A stretch of DNA of 64,000 nt from Limihaloglobus sulfuriphilus. GTDB taxonomy: Bacteria > Planctomycetota > Phycisphaerae > Sedimentisphaerales > Sedimentisphaeraceae. A program made the position numbers and the translations under genes. Positions within the stretch are counted from its first letter, which is position 1. Each line of letters opens with the position of its first letter. The stretch covers positions 310,001-374,000 of the forward strand of contig NZ_CP019646.1 in the NCBI RefSeq assembly GCF_001999965.1, in the 5' to 3' direction. Below the pieces are notes generated by a model. It was not told where the DNA came from. It did no database searches and was given only the letters and a program-made list of their open reading frames with translations. Shown here piece after piece: positions 1 through 9,481 of this stretch.

Positions 1-2
1 CG

Positions 3-188
3 TTTGCCATGCTCTGTCAGGTTACGTTCTTTATACTCCTGATGCAGTTCGTGCTAAAGCAGTCGCGGCAGATGTTTATAACTTTGAGCATATTTGCCGT
101 ATCAGCCGTAATACTCTACGTGGTCTGGTACAGCAAACTTGACAAGATGGATTATCCGGTTGAGCTCGAGCCGGAGGCTAAAGCCTGA
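3..188 (+). CDS. C-terminal end of an integral membrane protein (partial)
   Basis: An open frame runs from the window edge to a TGA at 186-188 and encodes the last 61 residues of a protein that starts outside the window. Two hydrophobic stretches (about residues 7-19 and 29-44 of the visible part) look like membrane helices, followed by a short acidic tail ending in PEAKA. This would suit a transporter C terminus, perhaps of the sodium:solute or major facilitator type, but no family motif is visible. It converges with the symporter gene that ends at 206, with only 17 bases between and no hairpin terminator seen. Confidence 0.6.
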   Translation, partial: FAMLCQVTFFILLMQFVLKQSRQMFITLSIFAVSAVILYVVWYSKLDKMDYPVELEPEAKA

Positions 189-205
189 TTCGAAAATCCG
201 TGCCG

Positions 206-1942
206 CTAATCCGTGCTTTGGGCAGTTTTCTTCATAGATGCTTTAAACATGACAATACCTGCTATCAGCAATGCGCCGCCGACGAAGATGTTCATCTTTA
301 ACGCATAGGCGTTTTCGATCCACGGCAGTATTGCCAGCATCATTACACCTATGGCGGCAACGGCAACGCCTACAACACGGAAAGGTGATATGGCAGAATC
401 TGAAGTGTCTGTTAAATTCAGGTTCTCCTCGCCGGGAAGTTTGCCTAAAGGCAGCTCGAGACGCTCGAAAAATTCATCAACGCGCTGCTTTACTTTTGGG
501 CTGTGGGCTGTCAGGAGACTGGTTATAATCATAACCAGGACTGTCGCGGAGGATGTTGATATAAGAATGACGTTTTCTTTTTGTATTTCCCAACCGAATA
601 ATTGCACGGACTTAGGCAAAGCGAAGAAAAGTATAAGGCCTGTTGTGATGCCTGCCAGGTATCCGTACAGGGAGCCTTTGTTGGTGATTTTCTTTGTCAA
701 TATGCCCAGAATCATCGGGAACGCTATTGGGGCGGTAAATACGCTGAAAAGCTGTACCATGTTCTTGAAGAGGTCTTCGCCGCCGGCCTCAACCATCAGC
801 AGTGCCACTCCCAATGCCAGCAGGCCGGTAATCAGAGTAGCGATACGCCCGGCAGTCAGCAGCTCTCTCTGGGAGGCGCCGGGGCGTAAGAATCTTCTGT
901 AAACATCGTTTGTCATAACATTTGCGACCACGTTGTAATCGCTGCTGAGCATTGACATCGTCGCCGCCAGCATCGCCGCGATAGTCAGCCCCAGAAGCCC
1001 TGTCGGCAGCAGCTGAAGGCATAGAAGCGGATAGACCTCTTTTGGCATTGTATCGGCGGGCAGAAACTGCCTTGCCGCCATCGCGGGAACATACATGATA
1101 ATCGGCGTTATCAGGCAAAGGGCAACGACCATGTAGCTGACCTTGCGGACATCCCTCTCTGTAGGCACACAGGTGTAACGCTGTATCAGCTGCCAGTGCA
1201 CACTTGACATAGAAAGGCTGTACATAAATATCATACACCCGATGTAAAACAGGTTATAATCGCCGCCGGTCAAGCGGAAAAAGCCTTCCGGTGAGTTCTG
1301 AAAAAACTCCCTTACGCCGCCGACCTGGTGAAGCGATAAAGGGAAAAGCAGCAAGATCGCTGCGAGCATGACTATGAACTGTATAAAGTCCGTTGTTGTT
1401 ACCGCCCATAAGCCGCCCATGAAAGTGTAGAGGAGTATAACAACAGCCGACCAGATCATGCTCTGTTTGAGCGGCAGGCCAAGCGTAGAGGATAGGAAAA
1501 TTCCGATTGCCACGATTTTGAGCGCATCATCAATGATTTTTACCGGCAAGCCCTGCCATGCGGAAAACTGGCGAAGTGTCGCCCCGAATCTGGTCTCGAG
1601 ATATTCAACAGGGCTGTCCAGACGTGCTCTTCTCCATCTTATGCCAAAGAAGAGTCCGCCCAGAAGCGCTGCCGGTATGTATGTCCAGAACAGGGTAATG
1701 GGCAGCCAGCCGTACTCATATGCCAGGGCAGAGTAAACCACAAAGCCAAACGCGCTGAAACAGCTCATGTAGAACGAAACGCCGCTGAGCCACCATGTTA
1801 TGTTGTTTGAGCCGCTGAAAAAATCCTTCATCACCCGCATACGCCTGTAAAAATACAGACCTATGGCGACCATTATAAGGAAGTAGGTGATAATAATAAA
1901 ATAATCAGGGTTCTTCAATTCTCTTGCAGCCAATAAAAACAT
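206..1942 (-). CDS. Sodium:solute symporter (SSS/SLC5 family)
   Basis: The 578-residue protein has about 14 hydrophobic segments and the usual length and layout of SSS permeases, which couple uptake of a sugar, carboxylate or amino acid to Na+ entry. Segments such as PVEYLETRFG near residue 110 and YTFMGGLWAVTTTDFIQ near residue 175 are typical of this family. The ATG at 1942 is preceded by GGGAG about eight bases upstream. It is last in a minus-strand run with a UroD-like gene (37-base gap) and a secreted toroid protein, so it probably imports the product released by the upstream enzymes. The substrate cannot be read from the sequence; a sugar or uronic acid is a guess from context. Confidence 0.88.
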   Translation of the reverse strand: MFLLAARELKNPDYFIIITYFLIMVAIGLYFYRRMRVMKDFFSGSNNITWWLSGVSFYMSCFSAFGFVVYSALAYEYGWLPITLFWTYIPAALLGGLFFGIRWRRARLDSPVEYLETRFGATLRQFSAWQGLPVKIIDDALKIVAIGIFLSSTLGLPLKQSMIWSAVVILLYTFMGGLWAVTTTDFIQFIVMLAAILLLFPLSLHQVGGVREFFQNSPEGFFRLTGGDYNLFYIGCMIFMYSLSMSSVHWQLIQRYTCVPTERDVRKVSYMVVALCLITPIIMYVPAMAARQFLPADTMPKEVYPLLCLQLLPTGLLGLTIAAMLAATMSMLSSDYNVVANVMTNDVYRRFLRPGASQRELLTAGRIATLITGLLALGVALLMVEAGGEDLFKNMVQLFSVFTAPIAFPMILGILTKKITNKGSLYGYLAGITTGLILFFALPKSVQLFGWEIQKENVILISTSSATVLVMIITSLLTAHSPKVKQRVDEFFERLELPLGKLPGEENLNLTDTSDSAISPFRVVGVAVAAIGVMMLAILPWIENAYALKMNIFVGGALLIAGIVMFKASMKKTAQSTD

Positions 1943-1979
1943 TAATTAAACTCCCATGTTAAGTGGTATAAATTAAAAA

Positions 1980-3146
1980 TTAAACGCAGCCGGGGAAATT
2001 CCTTACGCCTCGCAGCTCTGCGCTTGTTTCAAGAATTTTATCAAATTGCTCTTTTGTGACATTTTCCGGGATTCCGCCCGAATCCATAAGCATAAGACGC
2101 CCTTTTTTACGCCCTGCGCCGGTTAGATACTCCAAGTGCTCTCTCTGCCGCTGGAATGGCCAGTCCCAGAAACTTGCGGGGAATCCGCCGGTTACAACGA
2201 AACTGTCTCCGTAGCGGTCTAAGATTTTTTCTATATCAAAACCCTCTTCCGGATCAAAGGGGTTTACGAAATCAAATCCGCATTCCACCAGATCGTCAAG
2301 AAGGGGAGTGATGGCACCGTGGCTGTGCAGGTGAACGGTCGCTCCCCGGCTGTGGGCCAGGTCGCAGAGTCTGCTGTGCCATGGTTTGAAGAATTTTCTG
2401 TAATAATCCGGAGAAAGAAGCAGGGTTTGCTTTGAGCCCAGGTCATCGCATAATGCAATACTGTCGGCGCCGGCATTTATTATCATCTCAGCGGCCTTTA
2501 GGTTCCAGTTTCCCAGCTTATCCAGTGCCGCGTTTATAAGCTCAGGTTCGATTGCCAGAGCCATCAGGGTAACTTCGTAATCCATCAGGAAATAATGGAG
2601 GCCGGAGAAAAACCCGTTGAGCGAGACTGTCGTATATTCGCCGCGTGAGACAAGATATTCGATGTCCTTTTTGAGTCCTTCGTACCGCTGCGGTGCGGCA
2701 GGGTCGGGCAGCTCAAGCATCTCAATATCTTGTATGGTTTTAACCGGATGATTGTAAGCGTGAGTGAAGTGAGGCTTGAGCTGGGCCTTAACCAGGACGC
2801 CTGTTTCATACTCGGCAATAATTTCGTTTTCCTTTCGGCTGACAAGGCGAAGCATGAATTCGCCGGGCCCGCCGTGGCCGAAGGATATGTTGGCGAATTT
2901 GCCTAAACATGCCAGGCATCTGCCGGTATAGTTGTTAAATGAAATCATTTTGTCCAGCTGGGCCTCACCCATAGCAGAGCTGTCAAAATCCTTCGGCGCA
3001 TTATAGAGCCACATGGGTTTGTAATGACAGCTTTGGGGTGTAAGCTCTCTGGCAAGATTTCCGTTGAAAAAGGACATCCAGTGCTGCGGCAGGGGGGCAT
3101 CCTTATTGCCTGCTAGAATTTCCTGTATCCATTGTCTTTTATTCAT
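1980..3146 (-). CDS. Uroporphyrinogen decarboxylase-fold protein, methyltransferase-like
   Basis: A 388-residue protein of the UROD/MtaA/CmuA superfamily, a TIM barrel that includes haem-pathway decarboxylases and corrinoid-dependent methyltransferases. The C-terminal half carries the diagnostic layout: GADSIALCDDLG, then SPDYYRKFFKPW, then HLHSHGAI, then FVVTGGFP. It differs from true HemE because the N-terminal RQAGR substrate motif is absent, and it sits between a secreted enzyme and a transporter rather than with haem genes. It may act on methyl groups released from a methylated glycan, but no corrinoid protein lies nearby, so this is inference. A paralogue is encoded at 35107-36246. Confidence 0.75.
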   Translation of the reverse strand: MNKRQWIQEILAGNKDAPLPQHWMSFFNGNLARELTPQSCHYKPMWLYNAPKDFDSSAMGEAQLDKMISFNNYTGRCLACLGKFANISFGHGGPGEFMLRLVSRKENEIIAEYETGVLVKAQLKPHFTHAYNHPVKTIQDIEMLELPDPAAPQRYEGLKKDIEYLVSRGEYTTVSLNGFFSGLHYFLMDYEVTLMALAIEPELINAALDKLGNWNLKAAEMIINAGADSIALCDDLGSKQTLLLSPDYYRKFFKPWHSRLCDLAHSRGATVHLHSHGAITPLLDDLVECGFDFVNPFDPEEGFDIEKILDRYGDSFVVTGGFPASFWDWPFQRQREHLEYLTGAGRKKGRLMLMDSGGIPENVTKEQFDKILETSAELRGVRNFPGCV

Positions 3147-3179
3147 GATGTCAATGTTTCCAAAATTTTAAAGTTTTTT

Positions 3180-5936
3180 CTATTCAACCGGGAAGCCTTC
3201 GAGCAGGGTCGAGCCGGGCTCAAGCATTTCCATAAGCCATATCGAGCTGCACGAACCGGCGTATTTTGAGGCTGAAACAGAGTTTCCGTGGCTTGAATGA
3301 GAGAACCGCTGCGCAACCGAGTCCATGGACATACCCAGAGAATCGGAGCAGTGCTCCCATATCGCCTTTAGAAGAGATGCCCGAACTGCCGGTGTATCAT
3401 CCATGAAATTGTAGTAGTAAGCAAGGGTCAGCCAGAGCAGAGATCCCCTTGAGCCGTGAGAAAACCACTGATACTTCTTGCCGTTGATCACAGAAGGCAG
3501 AAATGATGTTTCCAGACGTTCTTTGATTGCATCTTTAAGGCCTTGATCCTTGAGGGTGTAGTACATCCAGAAGATTCCCTCCGCCTGAAAATAGCTTGCG
3601 GTTGAGTAATCGCCGTCGATAAAGTGCTTAGTATCCCGCACGGCTATATCATGGTAATACGGGCAGTCCTCCAGAACGTCCAGAGCCCCCATAACGCCGA
3701 TACATATACCAAGGACGTAATCAGGGCCTCTTTCTTCGCGTTTTCTTTCGTGCCATTGTTCTTTGGTATCCCAGTTGCTGGTCATATACCCAAAGCCGTA
3801 GTTGCCGGGGCGGGTCCATTTGTCTTTGCCGAATTTTTCCTGGAGCATTTTGGATTTTTCGGGGCTAATATAGAATGTGTGCCGCCAGTCCACGTAATTT
3901 TTAGCCGCACGCATACATCTCTCCGCCAGCTCAGGCTCAAATTCCAGAGCCATCTGTGCCAGCCCCAAAGCGACAGAGCCGTTGTCAGCCACCCAGCGGA
4001 TTTTTCTCATTTCGCTGTATCCCAGTGGTATAGAGCCGTCTGGGTCCTGAACGGAGCAGATCATGTCTGATAACTCCTCTGCCGCGCGGATAAAATCTTG
4101 AGGCCTGGTGTCCCCGAGAACATCCTGATTACGCTGCAGGGCGTCTTTGTTCTGCTGGAGGTATTTGCCCAGCTGAAGCATTGCCCGTGCCCCGTAAAGG
4201 TCGATAAAGAAGTGGTTGCTGATACGTTTGTCCCTGTGTGTTGTGCGAAGATCAAGCATGTTTTTGCCGACCTTGATCAGAGACTTTTCAATACTTACCC
4301 TGTCTTCTAAGATATCAACGCCTCTGTCTGTTTTGACCGTTACTTTCCAGTCAAAATCGAGCAGCGGGAAATCTCTGCCGATTTCACCCAGCTCCAGAAC
4401 ACACTCCTGTGTCTGGTCGGGGCCTATCTCAATCTCGCGGCTGACATTGATCTGATTTCCGCCGGCGATGAGGCTCAAACTTCCTTTGACTTGTGAGTTA
4501 AGCGGGTTGTCCAGAGACACCTGGCAAAGCAGATTTTCCGGATCCTGGTCAAACTCAGAGGTGAACAGAGTTATCTTTCGTATTTTGGGTTTATAAAGCA
4601 GGAAGTCGCACGTTTGCTTTAGTATCTTTCCCATAACCGAGTCTGCTGAATAATCCGCGCCTTCTATGCCGAAGAGGCCAAAGCCGGCTCGTTTGCGGGG
4701 GCCCTCGATATGGACACGGATTTCTGCCGCAGGTCCCATGATTCTGCCGTTATTGTCAACTGCGTTGAGAATGGGAATCCGTCTGATATTAGAATTGTGC
4801 AATGTCTCGTAGAGGCCTTTATCAGTGCCAAGGCTGGTTGTGCTCTTGTCGTTTCGCAGATAGGGGGGTATCTCATGCAGACCGGTATAGCTGAAATCAC
4901 ACTGGCCGTTATAAATATTCTGTCCAAGCGCAGGTTCAACCCGGGCGGCATCGTCAAACTTTACTGCGTCAAGGAAGGGGCTTACAACCCATTGGGGGTA
5001 TTGTGCAGAAGCCTGTTCGAGAGGGATTTTCCATTTACGCAGATCTGATGATGCGACGTTTTCAAACCGCGAGGCTCTTCCAAGATAAACCGGTCCCAGT
5101 GCAAAACTGCCCGGCTTGTCCCGCCAGAGATTTGACACGTCCAGGCCGATTTGCAGGCTCTTGAGATTTGACGGGTCGAGCGGGGCCGCGGCTTTTCGGC
5201 TCTTTTGCGGCATAAAGTCAAATACCGATACGGTGTAGTCCCGCCAGTCTCTGCCAAGCTCGACAAAACGATACCACTCGTCACCGTTGTTGTCAATAAT
5301 CTTGAGCGTCAGGATGTCCACCTCGTAGTCGCCTCTGGCCTGGAAGTTTAACACTGTCCGATGACGGTTATGATAACGGCTTAGAGGGATATCGACAAAA
5401 ATATCGCCCATAGCCAAATCCGGCGTGATCAGCCAGACTGCATCTTCATTGCCGCATGTTTTTATATTGAGCTGCTGAATTTTGTCGATGTCTTTGAGCT
5501 CTGAATCGTCTGGTTTGATAAGAGACCAAGTTTTTTTGGCGAAATCCGCGATCTGCACCGGCTGGACGCTTTTTCGGGAATAATCAAATGCCCCGGGTGA
5601 TAATAACACAAGGCTGTTTGGCCCCGAGAGGTATTTGTCAAGAGCGATTCTGGCCTGCGGAGGGAAAACTGTCTCCGGGCCGATAACGAGCAATGATGCA
5701 TCAATCTTGTCTATTTCCTCCAGCTCTGCGGGCTCAAGGATTTTTACGTCCGTACCGTCCTGAGCAAGCAGGTCTGCCAGAGGTTTTGAGTCTTTAGCCT
5801 GTGAGCAGTAAAGGGCAATTGTTTTTTCGTCTTTCGCCGCAGCTTCATTTGAAATTGCCGGAAGACTGGCGGCGGCTGCGATTAATACAAAAAAATACGC
5901 TGAAATTCTGGCTTTGAAGAAATTTTTAAGATACAT
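3180..5936 (-). CDS. Secreted alpha/alpha-toroid protein of unknown activity
   Basis: A 918-residue exported protein. I chose the ATG at 5936 rather than the in-frame ATG at 5948 because GGAG lies six bases before it and a basic-hydrophobic signal peptide begins there (to about residue 35). Residues 40-120 resemble a glutamine-amidotransferase-like Rossmann domain (ALYCSQAKD, then SLLVIGPE, then LVLLSPGAF) without an obvious catalytic Cys-His pair. A beta-rich middle follows, and residues 600-900 form a helical region typical of six-hairpin glycosidases (PDGSIPLGYSEMRKIRWVAD and GNYGFGYMTSNWD). The architecture suggests a polysaccharide lyase or glycoside hydrolase acting outside the cytoplasm. 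I do not recognise a CAZy family. It lies 33 bases upstream of the UroD-like gene in the same operon. Confidence 0.7.
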   Translation of the reverse strand: MYLKNFFKARISAYFFVLIAAAASLPAISNEAAAKDEKTIALYCSQAKDSKPLADLLAQDGTDVKILEPAELEEIDKIDASLLVIGPETVFPPQARIALDKYLSGPNSLVLLSPGAFDYSRKSVQPVQIADFAKKTWSLIKPDDSELKDIDKIQQLNIKTCGNEDAVWLITPDLAMGDIFVDIPLSRYHNRHRTVLNFQARGDYEVDILTLKIIDNNGDEWYRFVELGRDWRDYTVSVFDFMPQKSRKAAAPLDPSNLKSLQIGLDVSNLWRDKPGSFALGPVYLGRASRFENVASSDLRKWKIPLEQASAQYPQWVVSPFLDAVKFDDAARVEPALGQNIYNGQCDFSYTGLHEIPPYLRNDKSTTSLGTDKGLYETLHNSNIRRIPILNAVDNNGRIMGPAAEIRVHIEGPRKRAGFGLFGIEGADYSADSVMGKILKQTCDFLLYKPKIRKITLFTSEFDQDPENLLCQVSLDNPLNSQVKGSLSLIAGGNQINVSREIEIGPDQTQECVLELGEIGRDFPLLDFDWKVTVKTDRGVDILEDRVSIEKSLIKVGKNMLDLRTTHRDKRISNHFFIDLYGARAMLQLGKYLQQNKDALQRNQDVLGDTRPQDFIRAAEELSDMICSVQDPDGSIPLGYSEMRKIRWVADNGSVALGLAQMALEFEPELAERCMRAAKNYVDWRHTFYISPEKSKMLQEKFGKDKWTRPGNYGFGYMTSNWDTKEQWHERKREERGPDYVLGICIGVMGALDVLEDCPYYHDIAVRDTKHFIDGDYSTASYFQAEGIFWMYYTLKDQGLKDAIKERLETSFLPSVINGKKYQWFSHGSRGSLLWLTLAYYYNFMDDTPAVRASLLKAIWEHCSDSLGMSMDSVAQRFSHSSHGNSVSASKYAGSCSSIWLMEMLEPGSTLLEGFPVE

Positions 5937-6034
5937 CAATAACTCCATTTAAAATAACTGTTTGTAATTGGTTTTTCAGGTCTGTACAAATACCATTCTT
6001 GCATATATTCGGTGAATTTATTGCTTCTCTAATC

Positions 6035-7477
6035 TTATTTGCCGGCCGGCTTAGTGATCAGCCCGATACTCTCCAGCAGGCTTAATCCCGTATGGTAGTT
6101 TGGGTCAAGATCCGGCACAGCGGGTATCACATTTACCGGCAAGGCATTTTCGTCGATCGTCTGGTAAGCCAGCAGGTTCTTGCTGCTGTTTATATAATTA
6201 TTTATGAAAGCGTTATGGGATTTTATAAATATGTTTTCCAGCTCATCTCCAAGATTGTTTCCTGCGGGCAGATTCATACATAAAAGAGCTGCTCTGATCG
6301 TTTCAGGCAGTGACCACCAGGGCATCGTCGGATTATATGCGCTGCGGCTGCGAAGGTCAAAAAGTTTATATATACCGCCTGCTTGAGTGTTAAAGCCGAG
6401 ATTGAAATGGTGAACAAATATTTTTGGGACCAGCATTTCTATTTCCCTGATGTGGGAGAGCTGCTGCTGCGTTATGCCATTAAAACACCTGCACAATGCC
6501 GCGAATTTCAGCGTAAGTCCGACAAACTCCAGGACATGCCCCACGTCGCATAGAATATGCTCATCCTGCTTATAGGGCTTGCCGCTGTTGTCGATATATT
6601 CGCAGAAATCGTACTGCTCAAGCTCTTTGAACTGCTTTGTGCAGTTTACATAATTTTCCAGGATATAGTCTATCAGTTTAAGAGCCCGGTCGGCTGTTTC
6701 GATGTCCGGCTCGTTTTTCATCAGCAGGCATATCGCGCCGATTTGAATCATAAAATGGCTGTAGCCGTTTCTGCCGTTTTTATTTCCTACTGGGTTCAAC
6801 GGGTCGGTTTGCGGCTGGTCTGTCCTGAAGCTGCCGTTCCAGATAGCATGCTCTACCCGTGAAATATACTCGCGTCCGGTTCTCATGAGTTTCCTGTCGT
6901 TAAGGTAGCAGGCCGCGGCGTATATCCCCTTGCTGCAGAAAAGGTCGCTGAAATTGTAAGGGGAGTCTTCATCGAGTTTTACTTCTCTGACGCTGCCCTT
7001 TGGCTCAACAAAACAAGCCCTGCCCGAGGGTGAGATACAAAAAAACATGTGGCCGCAGTTTTTCTCTCTGGCAGCCAGTACGCTCTCAAGAACAGTTTTA
7101 AGAACTTTGTCAGTCCTTTGAGCAAGGCTGCCGCAGTCAGGGTCATCACAATTATTTTTAATCCAGTCGGCCAGAATACTCAGGCTTTCTAACGCTCTGC
7201 CCTGAATCCATGAGTAAACGGCGTTTTTTCCGCAGAAAGGGTCGCTTTCATCGGCATCAGAGCCGGTAATCAGATTGTATTTTGTGTCTATCCAGGGGTA
7301 GCTCTTATTGCGCTCGAATCGTTCTATTATAAATAAAAGATTTGAAAGCATTATGGCCTTGTAGTCACCTGCTGCCGCGTTGTAATCTTCAATCGAAGGT
7401 TTTTGCCCCAGAGTGATGCCGTAATAACGCAGGAGTGATTCACGCTTGTTAACAGAATTTTTTGTTAAAAGATTCAA
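6035..7477 (-). CDS. AGE-like (N-acylglucosamine 2-epimerase fold) protein
   Basis: A 480-residue soluble protein without a signal peptide. It shows features of the AGE/cellobiose-epimerase toroid: AVYSWIQGRALESL near residue 87, a His-bearing stretch HILCDVGHVLEFVGL near residue 310 resembling the conserved GH..E helix, and PWWSLPETIRAALLC near residue 380, like the family's W-E-R substrate region. Such enzymes epimerise or isomerise free sugars in the cytoplasm. The frame starts with TTG at 7477, preceded by AGGG at seven bases; no ATG occurs at the right place. It lies between a strong terminator upstream and the secreted toroid gene downstream, so it may head the operon 7477 to 206. Confidence 0.6.
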   Translation of the reverse strand: MNLLTKNSVNKRESLLRYYGITLGQKPSIEDYNAAAGDYKAIMLSNLLFIIERFERNKSYPWIDTKYNLITGSDADESDPFCGKNAVYSWIQGRALESLSILADWIKNNCDDPDCGSLAQRTDKVLKTVLESVLAAREKNCGHMFFCISPSGRACFVEPKGSVREVKLDEDSPYNFSDLFCSKGIYAAACYLNDRKLMRTGREYISRVEHAIWNGSFRTDQPQTDPLNPVGNKNGRNGYSHFMIQIGAICLLMKNEPDIETADRALKLIDYILENYVNCTKQFKELEQYDFCEYIDNSGKPYKQDEHILCDVGHVLEFVGLTLKFAALCRCFNGITQQQLSHIREIEMLVPKIFVHHFNLGFNTQAGGIYKLFDLRSRSAYNPTMPWWSLPETIRAALLCMNLPAGNNLGDELENIFIKSHNAFINNYINSSKNLLAYQTIDENALPVNVIPAVPDLDPNYHTGLSLLESIGLITKPAGK

Positions 7478-7521
7478 ATGATAACCCTGTTGTTTTCCCT
7501 TTTAAATCTGTTCTTCAAATA

Positions 7522-7549
7522 AGGGCCGGACCTTTAGAAGTCCGGCCCT
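7522..7549 (-). terminator. Strong hairpin terminator after the dockerin protein gene
   Basis: Perfect 10-bp inverted repeat AGGGCCGGAC / GTCCGGCCCT with an 8-base loop, 58 bases past the stop of the 7608-9356 gene. Reading on the minus strand it is followed by TTATTTG, a weak U tract. It separates that gene from the AGE-like gene, so it either ends transcription or acts as a partial attenuator. Confidence 0.8.
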
Positions 7550-7607
7550 CTGTTAAAACTTATCTGGTTAGAAAACAGTCATTTTTGACTGCAATTCTAA
7601 AATCTGA

Positions 7608-9356
7608 TTAAAAACATTCATTTGGGTCAGAAGAGTTGCACTCCAGCCAGCCGGCTGCCACCAGGCTGAAATCTGCGAGATTAACCTTACAGTTAGCATC
7701 GGCATCGCCGGGCAGTGGAACGTATTCCGGCTGAGCCTTGGCGTGTTCACATCCGTTGATATAAACCGTTACTATAACATTGTCTGTTACAATAAATTCA
7801 GAATCAGTAACCTCAACCTGGAACTCGTATTCGCCTGCTTCGGTGAAAGTTACAGTTGGGTCTTCGATAGAATCCGAATCAAAGCTGTACCCTTCGGGAC
7901 CAGAAACTTTAGTCCAGGTGTAAGCAAGCTCTCCGGGAGGCGTCGGCTCGCCGTCATCTGCTGCCGTAATATCAATCGCCGCAACAGCTTCATCTGGAGC
8001 AAGCCAGGTGTCAAGGTCTTCTCCCGCGTCAACTGTCGGTGAAGTGTTGTCCGGCGTTCCGGAGAAACGCACCTCGGAGAAAGCCACATTTGTCGAGCTG
8101 AAACTGCTGAAGCTGTCAAACTTTATATACTGATAACTCTGTGTGGGTGAGAGGGGGATGATTTTTGATGTATCCCACGGCCAGTCCAGGGGGTTATCCA
8201 GGCTGAAAGTTCCGAGGCTCTCCCAGTTAGCCTTGTCGTTTGAGACGCTGATTTCAAAGTTCGAAATGGCGCAGTTTTCCAGATAACCGCCATAGCTGTG
8301 GTTGAAATTCCAGATGCGCACGCCGTTTAAGCTTGTAGTGGTCTCCAAAGCAAAAACTATTTCTGCACTTGAAGGTGAATCTGCGCTGCACCAGTGGTAA
8401 TCGTAAGACGCCGCTGTGTGGTAACCGGTATCGTAGAGACCGTTTCCGTTGATGACATTTTCTGCCTCATAATACTGACTGTATGCGGTTGTAGAGCTGT
8501 CAACTGTCACCTCATCGATTTCTTTCCACCATTCGGGGATACATCTTACCGTTGTGAACTGGTAAACCTCATAGCTGGAATCATCAGCGCTGAGCTCCAG
8601 CTCGTAGAGTCCGTAATCGCTGAAAGTTACTTCCGTAGCAGGGTCTGAGGAGTCGGTAAAGGTTACATTTCCGGGGCCGCTGATTTTGCTCCAGCTGATG
8701 CTCGGCGTGCCGCCGTCATCTGTTACAGCTCCTTTGAGTGTAGCATTTAACCCCTTCAACTGTTGAGGTTTGCCTGCAAAGACGTACGGCGGTTCATTGC
8801 TTGTGCCGTTGCCGTAGAACTTTACTTCAGAAAGGCCTGCGTAACTGGCATCGCCGTAAGTTGTAAGAGGTACAAATTTAACATAAGTTACGGGCTCTGT
8901 ATGTGATATCGGGATTGTCTCGCCGGGGTAGTCGTCCTGACCTGTTCCGCGTCCAAGGGTAAACACGCCCAGGCTGGTATAGGAGCCTCCGTTACGAACC
9001 AGAATCTCCATCTCCTGAGTGCCTCTGCTGGTATAACCGTTTCTGTTGAAGTTCCAAATATGTATATCTGTGAGATAGTATGGAATCGGTCCGAGCTTGA
9101 ATTCTATAAACTGATCGCCGTTAACGACCTTTGTTCCTATTCCATTCATCCAGTAGGCGTATTCCCAGCGGTCTCCAGTGTGGAATCCTGTTTCAGTGTC
9201 AAGACCGTAGCCGTTGACGACGTAATCCGGATAGAAGTCGTAACGTGAGCCGTAATAATAACTTGAGTAATCCCAGACAACTACGTCCTGAATTTCAACA
9301 GCCGAAATAACACCTGAAATCAAAAAAATTGAAATTAAAAACAATGTTTTTTTCAT
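7608..9356 (-). CDS. Secreted two-discoidin, two-PKD-like protein with C-terminal dockerin repeat
   Basis: A 582-residue exported protein with a clear signal peptide (cleavage near VISAVE, residue 20). It has two discoidin/CBM32-like jelly rolls (about residues 20-185 and 275-430; both contain an IWNFN stretch and end in SEVKFYG or SEVRFSG), each followed by a PKD/Ig-like domain (about 190-270 and 435-535). The C terminus has a dockerin-like calcium loop (GDADANCKVNLADFSLVAAGW). No catalytic module is present, so it is probably a carbohydrate-binding adaptor or surface protein. AAGGAG precedes the ATG. It is followed by the hairpin at 7522-7549. Confidence 0.8.
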   Translation of the reverse strand: MKKTLFLISIFLISGVISAVEIQDVVVWDYSSYYYGSRYDFYPDYVVNGYGLDTETGFHTGDRWEYAYWMNGIGTKVVNGDQFIEFKLGPIPYYLTDIHIWNFNRNGYTSRGTQEMEILVRNGGSYTSLGVFTLGRGTGQDDYPGETIPISHTEPVTYVKFVPLTTYGDASYAGLSEVKFYGNGTSNEPPYVFAGKPQQLKGLNATLKGAVTDDGGTPSISWSKISGPGNVTFTDSSDPATEVTFSDYGLYELELSADDSSYEVYQFTTVRCIPEWWKEIDEVTVDSSTTAYSQYYEAENVINGNGLYDTGYHTAASYDYHWCSADSPSSAEIVFALETTTSLNGVRIWNFNHSYGGYLENCAISNFEISVSNDKANWESLGTFSLDNPLDWPWDTSKIIPLSPTQSYQYIKFDSFSSFSSTNVAFSEVRFSGTPDNTSPTVDAGEDLDTWLAPDEAVAAIDITAADDGEPTPPGELAYTWTKVSGPEGYSFDSDSIEDPTVTFTEAGEYEFQVEVTDSEFIVTDNVIVTVYINGCEHAKAQPEYVPLPGDADANCKVNLADFSLVAAGWLECNSSDPNECF

Positions 9357-9481
9357 TTTGAACTCCTTATTAAGATAAATTTAATTTTTTTACTTAAACT
9401 ATGTATAACAACACCGTAAAGAAGTATTCCTAAGCCATGCCTCCTTTCTTATTGATATAATATATTTGTCCTCTCATAAAA

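Noticed and set aside
9420-9470. Tiny frame after AAGGAGG in the gap between the prepilin-like and dockerin genes
   Set aside because: The ATG is only one base from the ribosome site and stops after two codons, so it cannot be a normal start.
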